A stretch of 60,000 bases of DNA from Rhizobium bangladeshense (GTDB lineage Bacteria; Pseudomonadota; Alphaproteobacteria; Rhizobiales; Rhizobiaceae): the NCBI RefSeq assembly GCF_017357245.1, contig NZ_CP071612.1, forward strand, positions 1 to 60,000, given 5' to 3'. Numbering within the stretch: the stretch's first letter is position 1; every line of letters starts with the position of its first letter. Below are positions 48,106 to 57,704 of this stretch, piece by piece. A program made the position numbers and the translations under genes. The notes under the pieces are model-generated. The model saw only the letters and a list, made by a program, of their open reading frames with translations. It was not told the origin of the DNA and did not search any database.

Positions 48106-49413
48106 ATGACGACCTTTTCCCCCCGCGAGATCGTTTCCGAACTCGACCGCTACATCATCGGCCAGCATGATGCCAAACGCGCCGTCGCGATTGCACTGCG
48201 CAATCGCTGGCGTCGCCAGCAGCTCGACCCGAGCCTGCGCGACGAGGTCATGCCGAAAAACATCCTGATGATCGGTCCGACCGGTGTCGGTAAGACGGAG
48301 ATCTCCCGCCGCTTGGCAAAACTCGCCGGCGCGCCCTTCATTAAGGTCGAAGCCACCAAGTTCACTGAAGTCGGCTATGTCGGCCGTGATGTCGAGCAGA
48401 TCATCCGCGATCTGGTCGAGGTCGGCATCGGTCTGGTGCGTGAGAAGAAACGGGCAGAGGTGCAAGCCAAGGCGCATGTGAGCGCCGAGGAGCGTGTCCT
48501 CGATGCGCTGGTCGGCACCACCGCTTCGCCGGCCACCCGCGAAAGTTTCCGCAAGAAGCTAAGGGATGGCGAACTCGACGACAAGGAAATCGATATCGAG
48601 GTGGCCGATGCCGGTTCCGGCATGGGAGGCTTCGAAATACCCGGTATGCCGGGCGCCAATATCGGCGTGCTCAACCTGTCGGAAATGTTCGGCAAGGCGA
48701 TGGGCGGACGCACCAAGAAGGTGCGCACGACGGTCAAGGCTTCCTATACAGACCTGATCCGCGATGAATCCGATAAGCTGATCGACAATGAGGTGATCCA
48801 GCGCGAGGCCGTTCGCTCCACCGAGAATGACGGGATTGTCTTCCTCGACGAAATCGACAAGATCGCCGCTCGCGACGGCGGCATGGGCGCGGGCGTTTCG
48901 CGCGAAGGTGTCCAGCGCGACCTGCTGCCGCTTGTCGAAGGCACGACGGTCTCGACCAAGTATGGGCCTGTCAAGACAGACCATATTCTCTTCATCGCCT
49001 CCGGCGCCTTCCATGTCTCCAAACCGTCGGATCTTCTGCCCGAATTGCAGGGCCGACTGCCGATCCGTGTCGAGCTGCGCCCGCTGAACAAGGAGGATTT
49101 CCGCCGGATCCTGACGGAGACCGAAGCAAGCCTCATCCGCCAGTATCGGGCGCTGATGGAAACTGAAAACCTGAACCTCGACTTCACCGAGGATGCGATC
49201 GACGCGCTCGCCGATGTCGCGGTGCATTTGAACTCCTCCGTGGAGAATATCGGCGCACGCCGTCTGCAGACGGTGATGGAGCGGGTCCTGGACGATATTT
49301 CCTACAATGCGCCCGATCGGGCCGGGGCAGCCATCACGATCGATGCAGCCTATGTGCGCGAGCATGTCGGCGACCTCGCACAGAATACGGATCTGTCACG
49401 CTTCATTCTGTGA
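48106..49413 (+). CDS. hslU: ATP-dependent protease ATPase subunit HslU
   Basis: The AAA+ unfoldase of HslUV. The 435-residue protein has Walker A GPTGVGKT at 57-64, the EVGYVGRD pore loop near 88, Walker B with IVFLDEID near 245 and a terminal DLSRFIL tail that activates HslV. The non-coding gap after hslV holds nothing recognisable. It is followed by a terminator. Confidence 0.97.
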   Translation: MTTFSPREIVSELDRYIIGQHDAKRAVAIALRNRWRRQQLDPSLRDEVMPKNILMIGPTGVGKTEISRRLAKLAGAPFIKVEATKFTEVGYVGRDVEQIIRDLVEVGIGLVREKKRAEVQAKAHVSAEERVLDALVGTTASPATRESFRKKLRDGELDDKEIDIEVADAGSGMGGFEIPGMPGANIGVLNLSEMFGKAMGGRTKKVRTTVKASYTDLIRDESDKLIDNEVIQREAVRSTENDGIVFLDEIDKIAARDGGMGAGVSREGVQRDLLPLVEGTTVSTKYGPVKTDHILFIASGAFHVSKPSDLLPELQGRLPIRVELRPLNKEDFRRILTETEASLIRQYRALMETENLNLDFTEDAIDALADVAVHLNSSVENIGARRLQTVMERVLDDISYNAPDRAGAAITIDAAYVREHVGDLAQNTDLSRFIL

Positions 49414-49480
49414 TATCGGCGCACCGGTTCATGGCTTTACCGATCTGAATGCCGCATTCAGTCGATTCGACTATCGACAG

Positions 49481-49513
49481 CGGGCCTTTTCCTTTCTAGT
49501 GAAGGCCCGTTTT
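49481..49513 (+). terminator. Terminator of hslVU
   Basis: An 8-bp stem (49481-49488 with 49502-49509), a 13-base loop and a T run (49510-49513, then TTTT after G). Confidence 0.75.
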
Positions 49514-49600
49514 GTTTTCCGCTGCGGCTTTATTCGGCCAAGATTCTGGTCCACTCAGCCGCATCGCGAACAGGACGATGAACGGATGGGATAGCGGATC

Positions 49601-50548
49601 GTGCGACGCCTTTTGACAAGTCTTTTGATTGCCGTTGCCCTGGTGAATTCGGCGCCTGCATTCGCAATGCAGACGGTGCCGGCCGGCAATCGTCATGCTG
49701 AGCAGCCCGATATTCCCGGCGCGTCCGTCCGCCGCACGAAGGGCACCAAAAGCAGCTTCGATCTGAAATATGAGAAGGTCCATGAGCTTCTCGCGACCGA
49801 TCGCGAGCTCATGGCCAAGATTCGCAAGGTCTCGGGCGCTTACGGCATCAATCCTATCCATGTTATCGGCGCGATCGTCGGCGAGCATACTTACAATGTC
49901 GACGCCTACGACCGGCTGCAGGCCTATTACGTCAAGGCCGCCTCCTATGCCGGTGAAAGCTTCCGTTTCGCCTATGACGGCGAAAGCATCGATGATTTCG
50001 TGGCGCGGCCCCAATTTGCCGAGTGCAAGGGCAAGAGTGATTCCTATACGCTCTGGGCCTGCCGGGAAGATGTCTGGGAAAGCGATTTCCGCGGCAAAAC
50101 GGTCGGCGGCGAGAGCTTCCCCAATAACCGCTTCAGCGCGGTCTTCTTCCAGCCCTTCTACGCCGGCCAGACTTTCGGCCTCGGCCAGGTCAACCCCCTG
50201 ACGGCGCTGATGCTCTCCGATCTCGTCAGCCGCGTCTCCGGTTACCCCAAGCTGAACGAGAAGAATGCCGGCGCCGTCTATAGAGCCATCATGGATCCTG
50301 ACATCTCGCTCGCCTTCGTCGCCGCCTCGATCCGCAGATCGATCGACGATTACAAGGAGATTGCCGGCATGGATATCTCGGGCAATCCCGGCCTGACGGC
50401 AACGCTTTACAACGTCGGCAACTCGCGCCAGCGTGCCGCAGCCCTTGCTTCGAAAAACCGCTCTGCTGGCGCGACCGTCTGGCCGGAAGAGAATTATTAC
50501 GGCTGGCTGATCAACGACAAGCTGGACGAACTCAAGGGCCTGCTCTAG
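49601..50548 (+). CDS. Secreted DUF1402 protein, lysozyme/transglycosylase-like
   Basis: A 315-residue protein starting with GTG at 49601. An N-terminal signal peptide is clear (residues 1-22, cut after Ala in PAFA). The mature part has GAIVGEHTYN with a possible catalytic Glu near residue 92, GLGQVNP near 198 and TLYNVG near 270. These echo the E, GLMQ-P and AYNAG motifs of soluble lytic transglycosylases. The name of the family (DUF1402) is recalled; the enzymatic role is inference. It precedes a P450 gene by 48 bases. Confidence 0.75.
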   Translation: MRRLLTSLLIAVALVNSAPAFAMQTVPAGNRHAEQPDIPGASVRRTKGTKSSFDLKYEKVHELLATDRELMAKIRKVSGAYGINPIHVIGAIVGEHTYNVDAYDRLQAYYVKAASYAGESFRFAYDGESIDDFVARPQFAECKGKSDSYTLWACREDVWESDFRGKTVGGESFPNNRFSAVFFQPFYAGQTFGLGQVNPLTALMLSDLVSRVSGYPKLNEKNAGAVYRAIMDPDISLAFVAASIRRSIDDYKEIAGMDISGNPGLTATLYNVGNSRQRAAALASKNRSAGATVWPEENYYGWLINDKLDELKGLL

Positions 50549-50596
50549 CTTCAAGCTTGCCGGGAAGGCGTCGATCTTCCCCGAAAGGCTTTGACG

Positions 50597-52009
50597 ATGG
50601 ACATGCGTCCTGATCCCTTCGTTCCGCCGGCACCGTTGCCGCGCACCGTGCCGCCCAGCCGGTTGGACATCATCCGCATCATTCTGCGCAACCCGCTCGA
50701 ACTCTGGGGTGAGCCCTCTTATACTCTGCCCTGGATCAAGACGAGTTTCTTCGGGCAGCACACCCTCATTGTCAACGATCCCGGCCTGATTAAGCACGTG
50801 TTGGTCGACAATGCTGGCAATTACCGCATGTCTGATATTCGCCAGCTGGTGCTGCGGCCGATCCTGCGCGACGGTCTGCTGACGGCGGAAGGCCAGGTCT
50901 GGAAGCGGTCGCGAAAGGCGGTTGCCCCGGTCTTCACGCCGCGACACGCCAAAGGTTTTGCCGGCCAGATGCTGCGGCAATCGGAAGATTTTGTCCGGAA
51001 ATACACGGGCGCCGATGCGGCTGGCCAGGTCTTCGATATCGCCACCGACATGACCGACCTCACCTTTGCGATTCTTGCTGAAACCCTCTTTTCCGGCGAA
51101 ATCGTCTCGTCGAGCGGTCATTTCGCCGACGACGTCAACCAGCTTCTCCACCGCATGGGCCGGGTCGACCCGATGGACCTGCTGCGGGCGCCTTCCTGGG
51201 TGCCGCGTCTCACCCGCATCGGCGGCCAGAAGGTGCTGGAGAAATTCAGGGCGATCGTTCGCGACACCATGGATATGCGTCTGGCGAAAATGAAGGCCAA
51301 TCGTGCCGCCGCACCGGAAGATTTTCTGACGCTGCTCCTGGAACAGGCGGGCCCCGATGGCCTGACCAAAGAGGAGATCGAGGACAATATCCTGACCTTC
51401 ATCGGCGCCGGGCACGAGACGACCGCGCGTGCGCTGGCCTGGACCCTTTATTGTGTCGCCAACAGTCCGCATATCCGCGAGGCGATGGAAGCGGAAATCG
51501 ACGCTGTTCTGGCAACCGGCGCCGAGCCGGTGGAATGGCTGGATCTGATGCCGGTGACGCGGGCAGCCTTTGAAGAGGCTCTCAGACTTTATCCGCCGGC
51601 CCCTTCGATCAATCGCGCCGCCATCGCCGATGATCTATGGACGAATGCCAAGGGCGAAAAGGTCGAAATACCGGCCGAAATTACCGTGCTCATCATGCCG
51701 TGGACGCTGCATCGCCACGAACTTTATTGGGAAAAGCCGCGCGCCTACATGCCGGAACGATTCCTGCCGGAAAACCGCGGCAGCATCGGCCGCTTCCAGT
51801 TTCTGCCGTTCGGCGCCGGCCCGCGCGTCTGCATCGGCGCGACTTTTGCGCTGCAGGAGGCGGTGATCGCGCTGGCCGTGATGATGCACCGTTTCCGTTT
51901 TGATCAGACGGAAACCACTAATCCCTGGCCGGTTCAGAAGCTGACGACTCAGCCGCAGAACGGACTTCCCATGCGCGTGACGTCGCGCATAATTTCCCGA
52001 ACGGCATAA
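50597..52009 (+). CDS. Cytochrome P450
   Basis: A 470-residue soluble P450. Heme thiolate Cys412 lies in FGAGPRVCIG, the I-helix motif AGHETT is at 271-276 with the oxygen-activating Thr, and the ExxR pair is Glu327/Arg330. There is no membrane anchor. The substrate is not evident; the overall layout resembles fatty-acid or terpene hydroxylases of the CYP102/CYP4-like clade, but that is impression only. The ATG at 50597 is preferred over TTG at 50591. No ferredoxin or reductase partner lies nearby. Confidence 0.9.
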   Translation: MDMRPDPFVPPAPLPRTVPPSRLDIIRIILRNPLELWGEPSYTLPWIKTSFFGQHTLIVNDPGLIKHVLVDNAGNYRMSDIRQLVLRPILRDGLLTAEGQVWKRSRKAVAPVFTPRHAKGFAGQMLRQSEDFVRKYTGADAAGQVFDIATDMTDLTFAILAETLFSGEIVSSSGHFADDVNQLLHRMGRVDPMDLLRAPSWVPRLTRIGGQKVLEKFRAIVRDTMDMRLAKMKANRAAAPEDFLTLLLEQAGPDGLTKEEIEDNILTFIGAGHETTARALAWTLYCVANSPHIREAMEAEIDAVLATGAEPVEWLDLMPVTRAAFEEALRLYPPAPSINRAAIADDLWTNAKGEKVEIPAEITVLIMPWTLHRHELYWEKPRAYMPERFLPENRGSIGRFQFLPFGAGPRVCIGATFALQEAVIALAVMMHRFRFDQTETTNPWPVQKLTTQPQNGLPMRVTSRIISRTA

Positions 52010-52094
52010 ATCTTTCGAACTATTGCAGAATTGACTGTGAATGAAAGCCGGGCAAAGTGGCAGCATTCACAGGCGTTGCCAGGGAGACTATCGC

Positions 52095-54266
52095 ATGAGC
52101 CGCATTGATAAGAACGGTCTTGCCATTGAAACCGTCCTACACGATTTCCTGACGCAGGAGGCTCTGCCGGGTCTGGCGATCGATGCGGACAGGTTCTTTG
52201 CCGATTTTTCGGCGATCGTCCACGATCTCGCCCCGCGCAATCGCGCGCTGCTCGCTAAACGCGACGAGCTGCAGACGAAGATCGATGATTGGTATCGCCA
52301 GCATGGCGCCCCGCCGGATATGGACGAATATCAGTCCTTTCTCCGCAGCATCGGCTACCTCCTTCCGGAAGGATCGGACTTCCAGGTCTCGACCGAAAAC
52401 GTCGATCCCGAGATCGCTTCGATCGCTGGTCCGCAGCTCGTCGTTCCCGTGATGAATGCCCGTTATGCCCTGAACGCCGCAAATGCCCGCTGGGGCTCGC
52501 TCTATGACGCGCTCTATGGCACTGACGCCATTCCCGAGAGCGACGGCGCCGAGAAGGGCAAGGGTTACAGTCCAAAGCGCGGCGAAAAGGTCATCGCCTG
52601 GGTGCGAGATTTCCTCGATACTGCGGCGCCGCTGCAGGACAGCAGCTGGAAGGATGTCGGTAGCTTCGCCGTCAAGGACGGAACGCTCGCCGTCAAATCG
52701 GTCGACGGCGAGCAGACAAGGCTCGGGGATGGGGGGCATTTTGCCGGTTATCGCGGTGATGCCGCGGCGCCGACCCATATTCTGCTGAAGAACAACGGCA
52801 TCCATATCGACATCGTCATCGACCCGACTACGGCGATCGGCAAGGCCGATCCGGCCCATATTTCCGATGTCTGGCTGGAATCGGCGATCACCACGATCAT
52901 GGACTGCGAGGATTCGATTGCCGCCGTCGACGCCGAGGACAAGGTCGTCGTATATCGCAACTGGCTCGGCCTGATGAAGGGCGATCTGCAGGAAGAAGTA
53001 GCGAAGGGCGGAACGAGCTTCATCCGTAAGCTCAATCCGGATCTGGAGTATGTCGGTTCTGATGGCGCCCGCTTCGAGGTGCATTGCCGCTCGCTGATGC
53101 TGGTGCGCAACGTCGGCCATCTCATGACCAATCCGGCGATCCTCGACAAGGACGGCAACGAAGTGCCTGAGGGCATCATGGATGCCGTCATCACTAGCCT
53201 GATCGCGCTTTACGATATCGGCCCGTCTGGGCGGAAGAAGAATTCGCGCAGCGGCTCCATGTATGTGGTCAAGCCGAAGATGCATGGGCCGGAAGAGGTC
53301 GCCTTCGCGGTCGAGATCTTCTCGCGGGTCGAAGACATGCTCGGCATGGCGCGCAACACCATCAAGATGGGCATCATGGACGAGGAGCGGCGCACCACGG
53401 TCAATCTCAAGGAATGCATCCGCGCCGCCCGTGAGCGTGTTGTCTTCATCAATACCGGCTTCCTCGACCGTACCGGCGACGAGATCCACACCTCGATGGA
53501 AGCCGGTCCGATGATTCGCAAGGGCGATATGCGCCAGGCAGCCTGGATTTCCGCCTACGAGAACTGGAACGTCGATATCGGGCTGGAATGCGGCCTCTCC
53601 GGCCACGCCCAGATCGGCAAGGGCATGTGGGCGATGCCGGATCTGATGGCGGCGATGTTGGAACAGAAGATCGCCCATCCGAAGGCCGGCGCAAACACCG
53701 CCTGGGTTCCCTCGCCGACGGCGGCGACCCTACATGCCACCCATTATCACCGCGTCAACGTCGCCAAGGTCCAGCAGGGGCTGAAGGACCGGGCTCGCGC
53801 CCGGCTTTCCGACATTCTCTCCGTGCCGGTTGCCGTGCGGCCGAACTGGACGGCGGAAGAGATCCAGCGAGAACTCGACAACAACGCACAGGGTATCCTT
53901 GGCTATGTCGTGCGCTGGGTCGATCAGGGCGTCGGTTGCTCGAAGGTGCCTGATATCAACAATGTCGGCCTGATGGAGGACCGCGCGACATTGCGCATTT
54001 CCGCCCAGCACATGGCGAATTGGCTGCACCACCAGGTGGTCACCGAAGCTCAGATCGTCGAAACGATGAAACGCATGGCCGCCATCGTCGATCGGCAGAA
54101 CGAGTCCGATCCGGCCTATCAGCCGATGGCTGGCAATTTCGACCACTCGATCGCTTTCCAGGCCGCTCTCGATCTCGTGCTAAAGGGCAGGGAGCAGCCG
54201 AACGGCTACACCGAACCGGTGCTTCACCGCCGCCGCCTTGAGCTCAAGGCGAAGCAGACCGCTTAA
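52095..54266 (+). CDS. glcB: Malate synthase G
   Basis: Condenses glyoxylate with acetyl-CoA to malate, needed for growth on two-carbon compounds or PHB-derived acetyl-CoA. The 723-residue length and the large barrel with [14 protein letters not shown] near residue 272 and later [10 protein letters not shown] mark the G isoform rather than the shorter A form. The start ATG at 52095 follows an AGGGAG site and begins MSRIDKNGL. It lies 85 bases after the P450 gene and ends with a strong terminator. No isocitrate lyase gene is in the window. Confidence 0.97.
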   Translation: MSRIDKNGLAIETVLHDFLTQEALPGLAIDADRFFADFSAIVHDLAPRNRALLAKRDELQTKIDDWYRQHGAPPDMDEYQSFLRSIGYLLPEGSDFQVSTENVDPEIASIAGPQLVVPVMNARYALNAANARWGSLYDALYGTDAIPESDGAEKGKGYSPKRGEKVIAWVRDFLDTAAPLQDSSWKDVGSFAVKDGTLAVKSVDGEQTRLGDGGHFAGYRGDAAAPTHILLKNNGIHIDIVIDPTTAIGKADPAHISDVWLESAITTIMDCEDSIAAVDAEDKVVVYRNWLGLMKGDLQEEVAKGGTSFIRKLNPDLEYVGSDGARFEVHCRSLMLVRNVGHLMTNPAILDKDGNEVPEGIMDAVITSLIALYDIGPSGRKKNSRSGSMYVVKPKMHGPEEVAFAVEIFSRVEDMLGMARNTIKMGIMDEERRTTVNLKECIRAARERVVFINTGFLDRTGDEIHTSMEAGPMIRKGDMRQAAWISAYENWNVDIGLECGLSGHAQIGKGMWAMPDLMAAMLEQKIAHPKAGANTAWVPSPTAATLHATHYHRVNVAKVQQGLKDRARARLSDILSVPVAVRPNWTAEEIQRELDNNAQGILGYVVRWVDQGVGCSKVPDINNVGLMEDRATLRISAQHMANWLHHQVVTEAQIVETMKRMAAIVDRQNESDPAYQPMAGNFDHSIAFQAALDLVLKGREQPNGYTEPVLHRRRLELKAKQTA

Positions 54267-54284
54267 GGGTAAAGAATACAAAAG

Positions 54285-54316
54285 GGCCGCCGAACGACAG
54301 TCCGGCGGCCTTTTTT
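54285..54316 (+). terminator. Rho-independent terminator of glcB
   Basis: An 8-bp G+C-rich stem (54285-54292 with 54303-54310), a 10-base loop and a run of six T residues (54311-54316). Confidence 0.9.
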
Positions 54317-54337
54317 ATACCGAATTCGCTATCTAGC

Positions 54338-55021
54338 TTACTGGATGACGATGACCTTGGAGGTCGCCTTGCCGGGACGCACGCGGCTATAGAGGTCGAT
54401 GACGTCCTGGTTCATCAGGCGAATGCAGCCCGAGGATGCGGCGGTGCCGATCGAAGCCCATTCCGGGGTGCCGTGCAGGCGGAAGAGCGTGTCCTTGCCG
54501 TCCTCGTTGAAGAGATACATGGCGCGCGCGCCGAGTGGATTGCTGAGGCCCGGGCCCATGCCGTCTTCGACATATTTGGCGACGTCGGGCCGCCGGACGG
54601 CCATCTCCTTCGGCGGGTGCCAGGTCGGCCATTCTTGCTTCCAGGCGACGTAGGCGGTGCCGGCCCATGCGAAGCCCTGTTTGCCGACGCCGATGCCGTA
54701 ACGCATCGCCTTGCCGTTTGGCAGGATGTAATAGAGGAAGCGCTCGCGCGTGTTGACGATGATCGTTCCCGGACGTTCGGTGGTCTCGTAGCTGACGACC
54801 TGGCGGCGGAATTGCGGCTTGACCCTGTCGATCGGGATCGCCGGCAGGGAGTACCCTGCATCCTTCGTCACGCCATAGGCGTCATTGAAGATTTGTGCCG
54901 TCTGCACCGTGGGGCCTGCGCCCTTGTTGTCGACGGAGGCGCTGTCTGAGGTCGTGGAGCAACCGGCCAGAGCGATCGTCGTCAATAGGCCAAATACAGG
55001 GAATGCATTGCGGATGCGCAT
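54338..55021 (-). CDS. L,D-transpeptidase lipoprotein (YkuD domain)
   Basis: A 227-residue envelope enzyme that makes 3-3 peptidoglycan crosslinks or attaches proteins to peptidoglycan. The lipobox LAGC puts the lipid-bearing Cys at 21. The YkuD domain (about 84-225) has the catalytic His183 in LHGTP and Cys199 in SSGCIRL. It converges on glcB and is divergent from the mmcB-like gene. Confidence 0.93.
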   Translation of the reverse strand: MRIRNAFPVFGLLTTIALAGCSTTSDSASVDNKGAGPTVQTAQIFNDAYGVTKDAGYSLPAIPIDRVKPQFRRQVVSYETTERPGTIIVNTRERFLYYILPNGKAMRYGIGVGKQGFAWAGTAYVAWKQEWPTWHPPKEMAVRRPDVAKYVEDGMGPGLSNPLGARAMYLFNEDGKDTLFRLHGTPEWASIGTAASSGCIRLMNQDVIDLYSRVRPGKATSKVIVIQ

Positions 55022-55199
55022 GAATGACTCTTGAAAGTTTTGGGCGAGGAGAAGGTCTTTCGACCATCGTTGATTATGGTTTATTTTCGATTAACTTGCG
55101 CTTTGCAAGGCTGCTGTGGCGCGACGATTTCGTCTGCAGCGCAAATTAAAAGCGCATGGTTTTTTTGCAACAAAAGGCCCGGCTTGGCGACGGTTATCC

Positions 55200-55694
55200 A
55201 TGACGATTTTGAGCGTTTACAATAACAATCCGTTAATCGATGGCCGGCAATCGGACAGGGCCATGATGGTGCGGCGCGGGACGCAGATCTTGCTGCACGA
55301 AATGCGCCATGCCGTGCTGCCGGAACTGCCGCTTGCCAGCGGCCGCCGTGCCGATCTGATCACGCTTTCGGAGAAGGGCGAAGTCTGGATTATCGAAATC
55401 AAGACATCGATCGAGGATTTCCGGGTGGATCGGAAATGGCCGGAATACAGGCTGCATTGCGACCGGCTGTTCTTTGCGACTCACGAAGGCGTGCCGCTCG
55501 AGATCTTTCCCGAGGAATGCGGGCTTTTCCTCTCGGATGGCTATGGCGCCCACATGATTCGCGAGGCGCCGGAACACCGCATGGCGCCTGCGACGCGCAA
55601 ATCCGTCACGCTCGGTTTTTCGCGCGCCGCCGCGCAAAGGCTGATGATGGCCGAATGGGCAAACGGAAAGCCTTTTACCGTGGATGATGCCTGA
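55200..55694 (+). CDS. mmcB: MmcB-family DNA repair protein (DUF1052)
   Basis: A 164-residue protein of the restriction-endonuclease-like MmcB family (DUF1052). RRADLITL with Asp near residue 55 and EIKTSIEDF near residue 70 form the PD-(D/E)XK-type core D ... ExK. In Caulobacter mmcB belongs to the DNA-damage response. The ATG at 55200 was chosen because the frame further upstream is low-complexity leader. It converges on actR, with only 12 bases between stops. Confidence 0.85.
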   Translation: MTILSVYNNNPLIDGRQSDRAMMVRRGTQILLHEMRHAVLPELPLASGRRADLITLSEKGEVWIIEIKTSIEDFRVDRKWPEYRLHCDRLFFATHEGVPLEIFPEECGLFLSDGYGAHMIREAPEHRMAPATRKSVTLGFSRAAAQRLMMAEWANGKPFTVDDA

Positions 55695-55706
55695 CGGACG
55701 TTTCGC

Positions 55707-56285
55707 CTATTTCGGCGCGCGTTTGGCAAGGATGCGCTGCAGCGTTCGCCGATGCATGTTGAGCCGGCGCGCCGTTTCTGAAACATTGCGCTCGCACATT
55801 TCATAGACCCGCTGGATGTGTTCCCAGCGCACCCGATCGGCCGACATCGGGTTCTCGGGAAGCTCCGCCTTTTCGCCCGGTCGCTGCGTCAGCGCTGAAA
55901 AGACATCATCGGCATCCGCTGGCTTGGCCAGATAATCGACGGCTCCGAGTTTTACGGCCGTCACCGCTGTTGCGATATTGCCGTAGCCGGTCAGCACGAT
56001 GATCCGGGTGTCGTCGCGACGCTGCCGGATCGCTTCGATGACGTCGAGCCCGTTCCCGTCGCCGAGGCGAAGGTCGACTACAGCATATTTCGGCGGCCTG
56101 CTCTTCGATTTCGCAACGCCCTCCGCCACTGATTCGGCCGTCTCCACCTGAAAGCCGCGTGTCTCCATCGCCCGTGCGAGACGGCGCAGGAATGGCCCGT
56201 CATCGTCGACGATTAGCAGACTGGCATCGGGCCCGATATGGTCTTCATCCGATGCGGCGAAATTTCCGTGATTCTGTTCTGTCAT
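55707..56285 (-). CDS. actR: ActR/RegA/PrrA-type redox response regulator
   Basis: A 192-residue response regulator: receiver domain with phospho-acceptor Asp71 (VVDLRLGDG) and a compact Fis-like DNA-binding helix-turn-helix at the C terminus (NVSETARRLNMHRRTLQRIL). This is the RegA/PrrA/ActR class, which controls redox, acid-tolerance and nitrogen or respiratory genes. The proline-rich hinge of RegA is represented by a short ELPENP stretch. It lies 69 bases after actS and is transcribed in the same direction. Confidence 0.94.
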   Translation of the reverse strand: MTEQNHGNFAASDEDHIGPDASLLIVDDDGPFLRRLARAMETRGFQVETAESVAEGVAKSKSRPPKYAVVDLRLGDGNGLDVIEAIRQRRDDTRIIVLTGYGNIATAVTAVKLGAVDYLAKPADADDVFSALTQRPGEKAELPENPMSADRVRWEHIQRVYEMCERNVSETARRLNMHRRTLQRILAKRAPK

Positions 56286-56354
56286 CGTCTCGGGTCCCGG
56301 CGGCTGAACGTCTGATCTTGATCAACCGTTTTCATTCTACTTATGCCCACAAAG

Positions 56355-57683
56355 TCATTTTGTCGAATTTGCGTCGATCAACATCCGCGGCCATTCGATG
56401 CGGATGCGCGCGCCAGCTCTTTCCGGCTCGCGGTTCTCGAAGACCAGCGATGCGCCCGAGCGCTCCAGCAGCGTCTTCGCGATGAAAAGTCCGAGCCCGA
56501 GGCCGCCGGCCGTATCTTCCTTCTGCCGCTTGGTCACATAGGGCTCGCCGATTCGCGTCAGGATGTCAGGCGAATAACCATTGCCGTCGTCCTCGATGAC
56601 GATCAGCACTTTATCGTGATCGTGCTCGACGGTGACGGTCACTTTCTCCCTGGCATAATCGACCGCATTTTCGATGAGATTTCCGAGTCCGTACATGATG
56701 CCGGCATTGCGGTCGGTGACCGGTTCGCTCTTGCGCGGGCTTTTTTCGATGAGTTCGAGCGCGATTCCGAATTCCCGGTGCGGCGCAACGACCTCTTCGA
56801 TCATCGAGGAAAGCGGCAACCGGCGCATATGCGCCTCGTCTTCGGAGGAGAGCGTCGTCAGCCGCCGCAGAATGTCGCGGCAGCGTTCGCTCTGGCTTCG
56901 CAGCAGCATGACGTCCTCGCGGAAGCGATCATCGTCCTTGAGCTCGCGCTCCATTTCCTTGGCGACAACGCTGATCGTGGCAAGTGGCGTGCCGAGCTCA
57001 TGAGCGGCGGCCGCAGCCAAGCCGTCGAGCTGCGAAAGATGCTTTTCCCGCTGCAGCACCAGTTCGGTCGCGGCCAGCGCATCGGCAAGCTGGCTCGCTT
57101 CCATCGAGACGCGATAGGCATAGAAGGCGGCAAAGGCCATCGTCGAGGCGATCGAACACCAGACGCCGAACTGCATGACAGTGTGGACGTTGATCTCGGC
57201 TCCGTCGAACCAGGGCAGCGGGAAAGGCGAGAAGGCAAGCACCGTAACGCAGACCATCGCAATACCGATCAATGCTGTGCTGTAGCGGATCGGCTGCGAG
57301 GCAAAGGAGATGATGACTGGCACGCAGACGAGTGCGGCGAAGGGATTGGCAAGGCCGCCGGTGATGAAGAGCAGCGCGCAGAGTTGCAGCAGGTCGAAGC
57401 CGAGCAGCGCGAAGGCGGCCGGCGGCCCCAGCCGATGGGTCGGCGGATAGCGGATCGTCAGATAGAAATTCACCCCGGCAAGAGCAGCGATCAGCGAAGA
57501 GCTGGCGATCAGCGGCAAGGGAAATTTCAGCCAGAAGGCCACTATGAACACTGTCAGCGCCTGGCCGCCAACGGCAAGCCAGCGCAGCCGCACCAGCGTC
57601 TGCAGACGCAGCCTGCGGCTGCTGTGCCTGTCTCCCAGCGTTTGGCTTTCCGTCTTGTCGATCACGCCGGGCTTGTCGATCAT
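56355..57683 (-). CDS. actS: ActS/RegB/PrrB-type redox sensor histidine kinase
   Basis: A 442-residue membrane kinase with about six membrane segments between residues 32 and 190. The quinone-sensing motif GGLANPF at 109-115, the phosphorylated His228 in AAAHELGTP and the redox-active cysteine at 268 (ERCRDIL) all match RegB. The HATPase domain ends the protein. It senses the ubiquinone pool or cytoplasmic redox state and acts on ActR. Confidence 0.94.
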   Translation of the reverse strand: MIDKPGVIDKTESQTLGDRHSSRRLRLQTLVRLRWLAVGGQALTVFIVAFWLKFPLPLIASSSLIAALAGVNFYLTIRYPPTHRLGPPAAFALLGFDLLQLCALLFITGGLANPFAALVCVPVIISFASQPIRYSTALIGIAMVCVTVLAFSPFPLPWFDGAEINVHTVMQFGVWCSIASTMAFAAFYAYRVSMEASQLADALAATELVLQREKHLSQLDGLAAAAAHELGTPLATISVVAKEMERELKDDDRFREDVMLLRSQSERCRDILRRLTTLSSEDEAHMRRLPLSSMIEEVVAPHREFGIALELIEKSPRKSEPVTDRNAGIMYGLGNLIENAVDYAREKVTVTVEHDHDKVLIVIEDDGNGYSPDILTRIGEPYVTKRQKEDTAGGLGLGLFIAKTLLERSGASLVFENREPERAGARIRIEWPRMLIDANSTK

Positions 57684-57704
57684 GCCGGGGCTCCTTGATG
57701 GTTC

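Noticed and set aside
49496..51472. Long minus-strand frame across DUF1402 and P450 (658 codons)
   Set aside because: Shadow frame; the plus-strand genes carry signal peptide and heme motifs.
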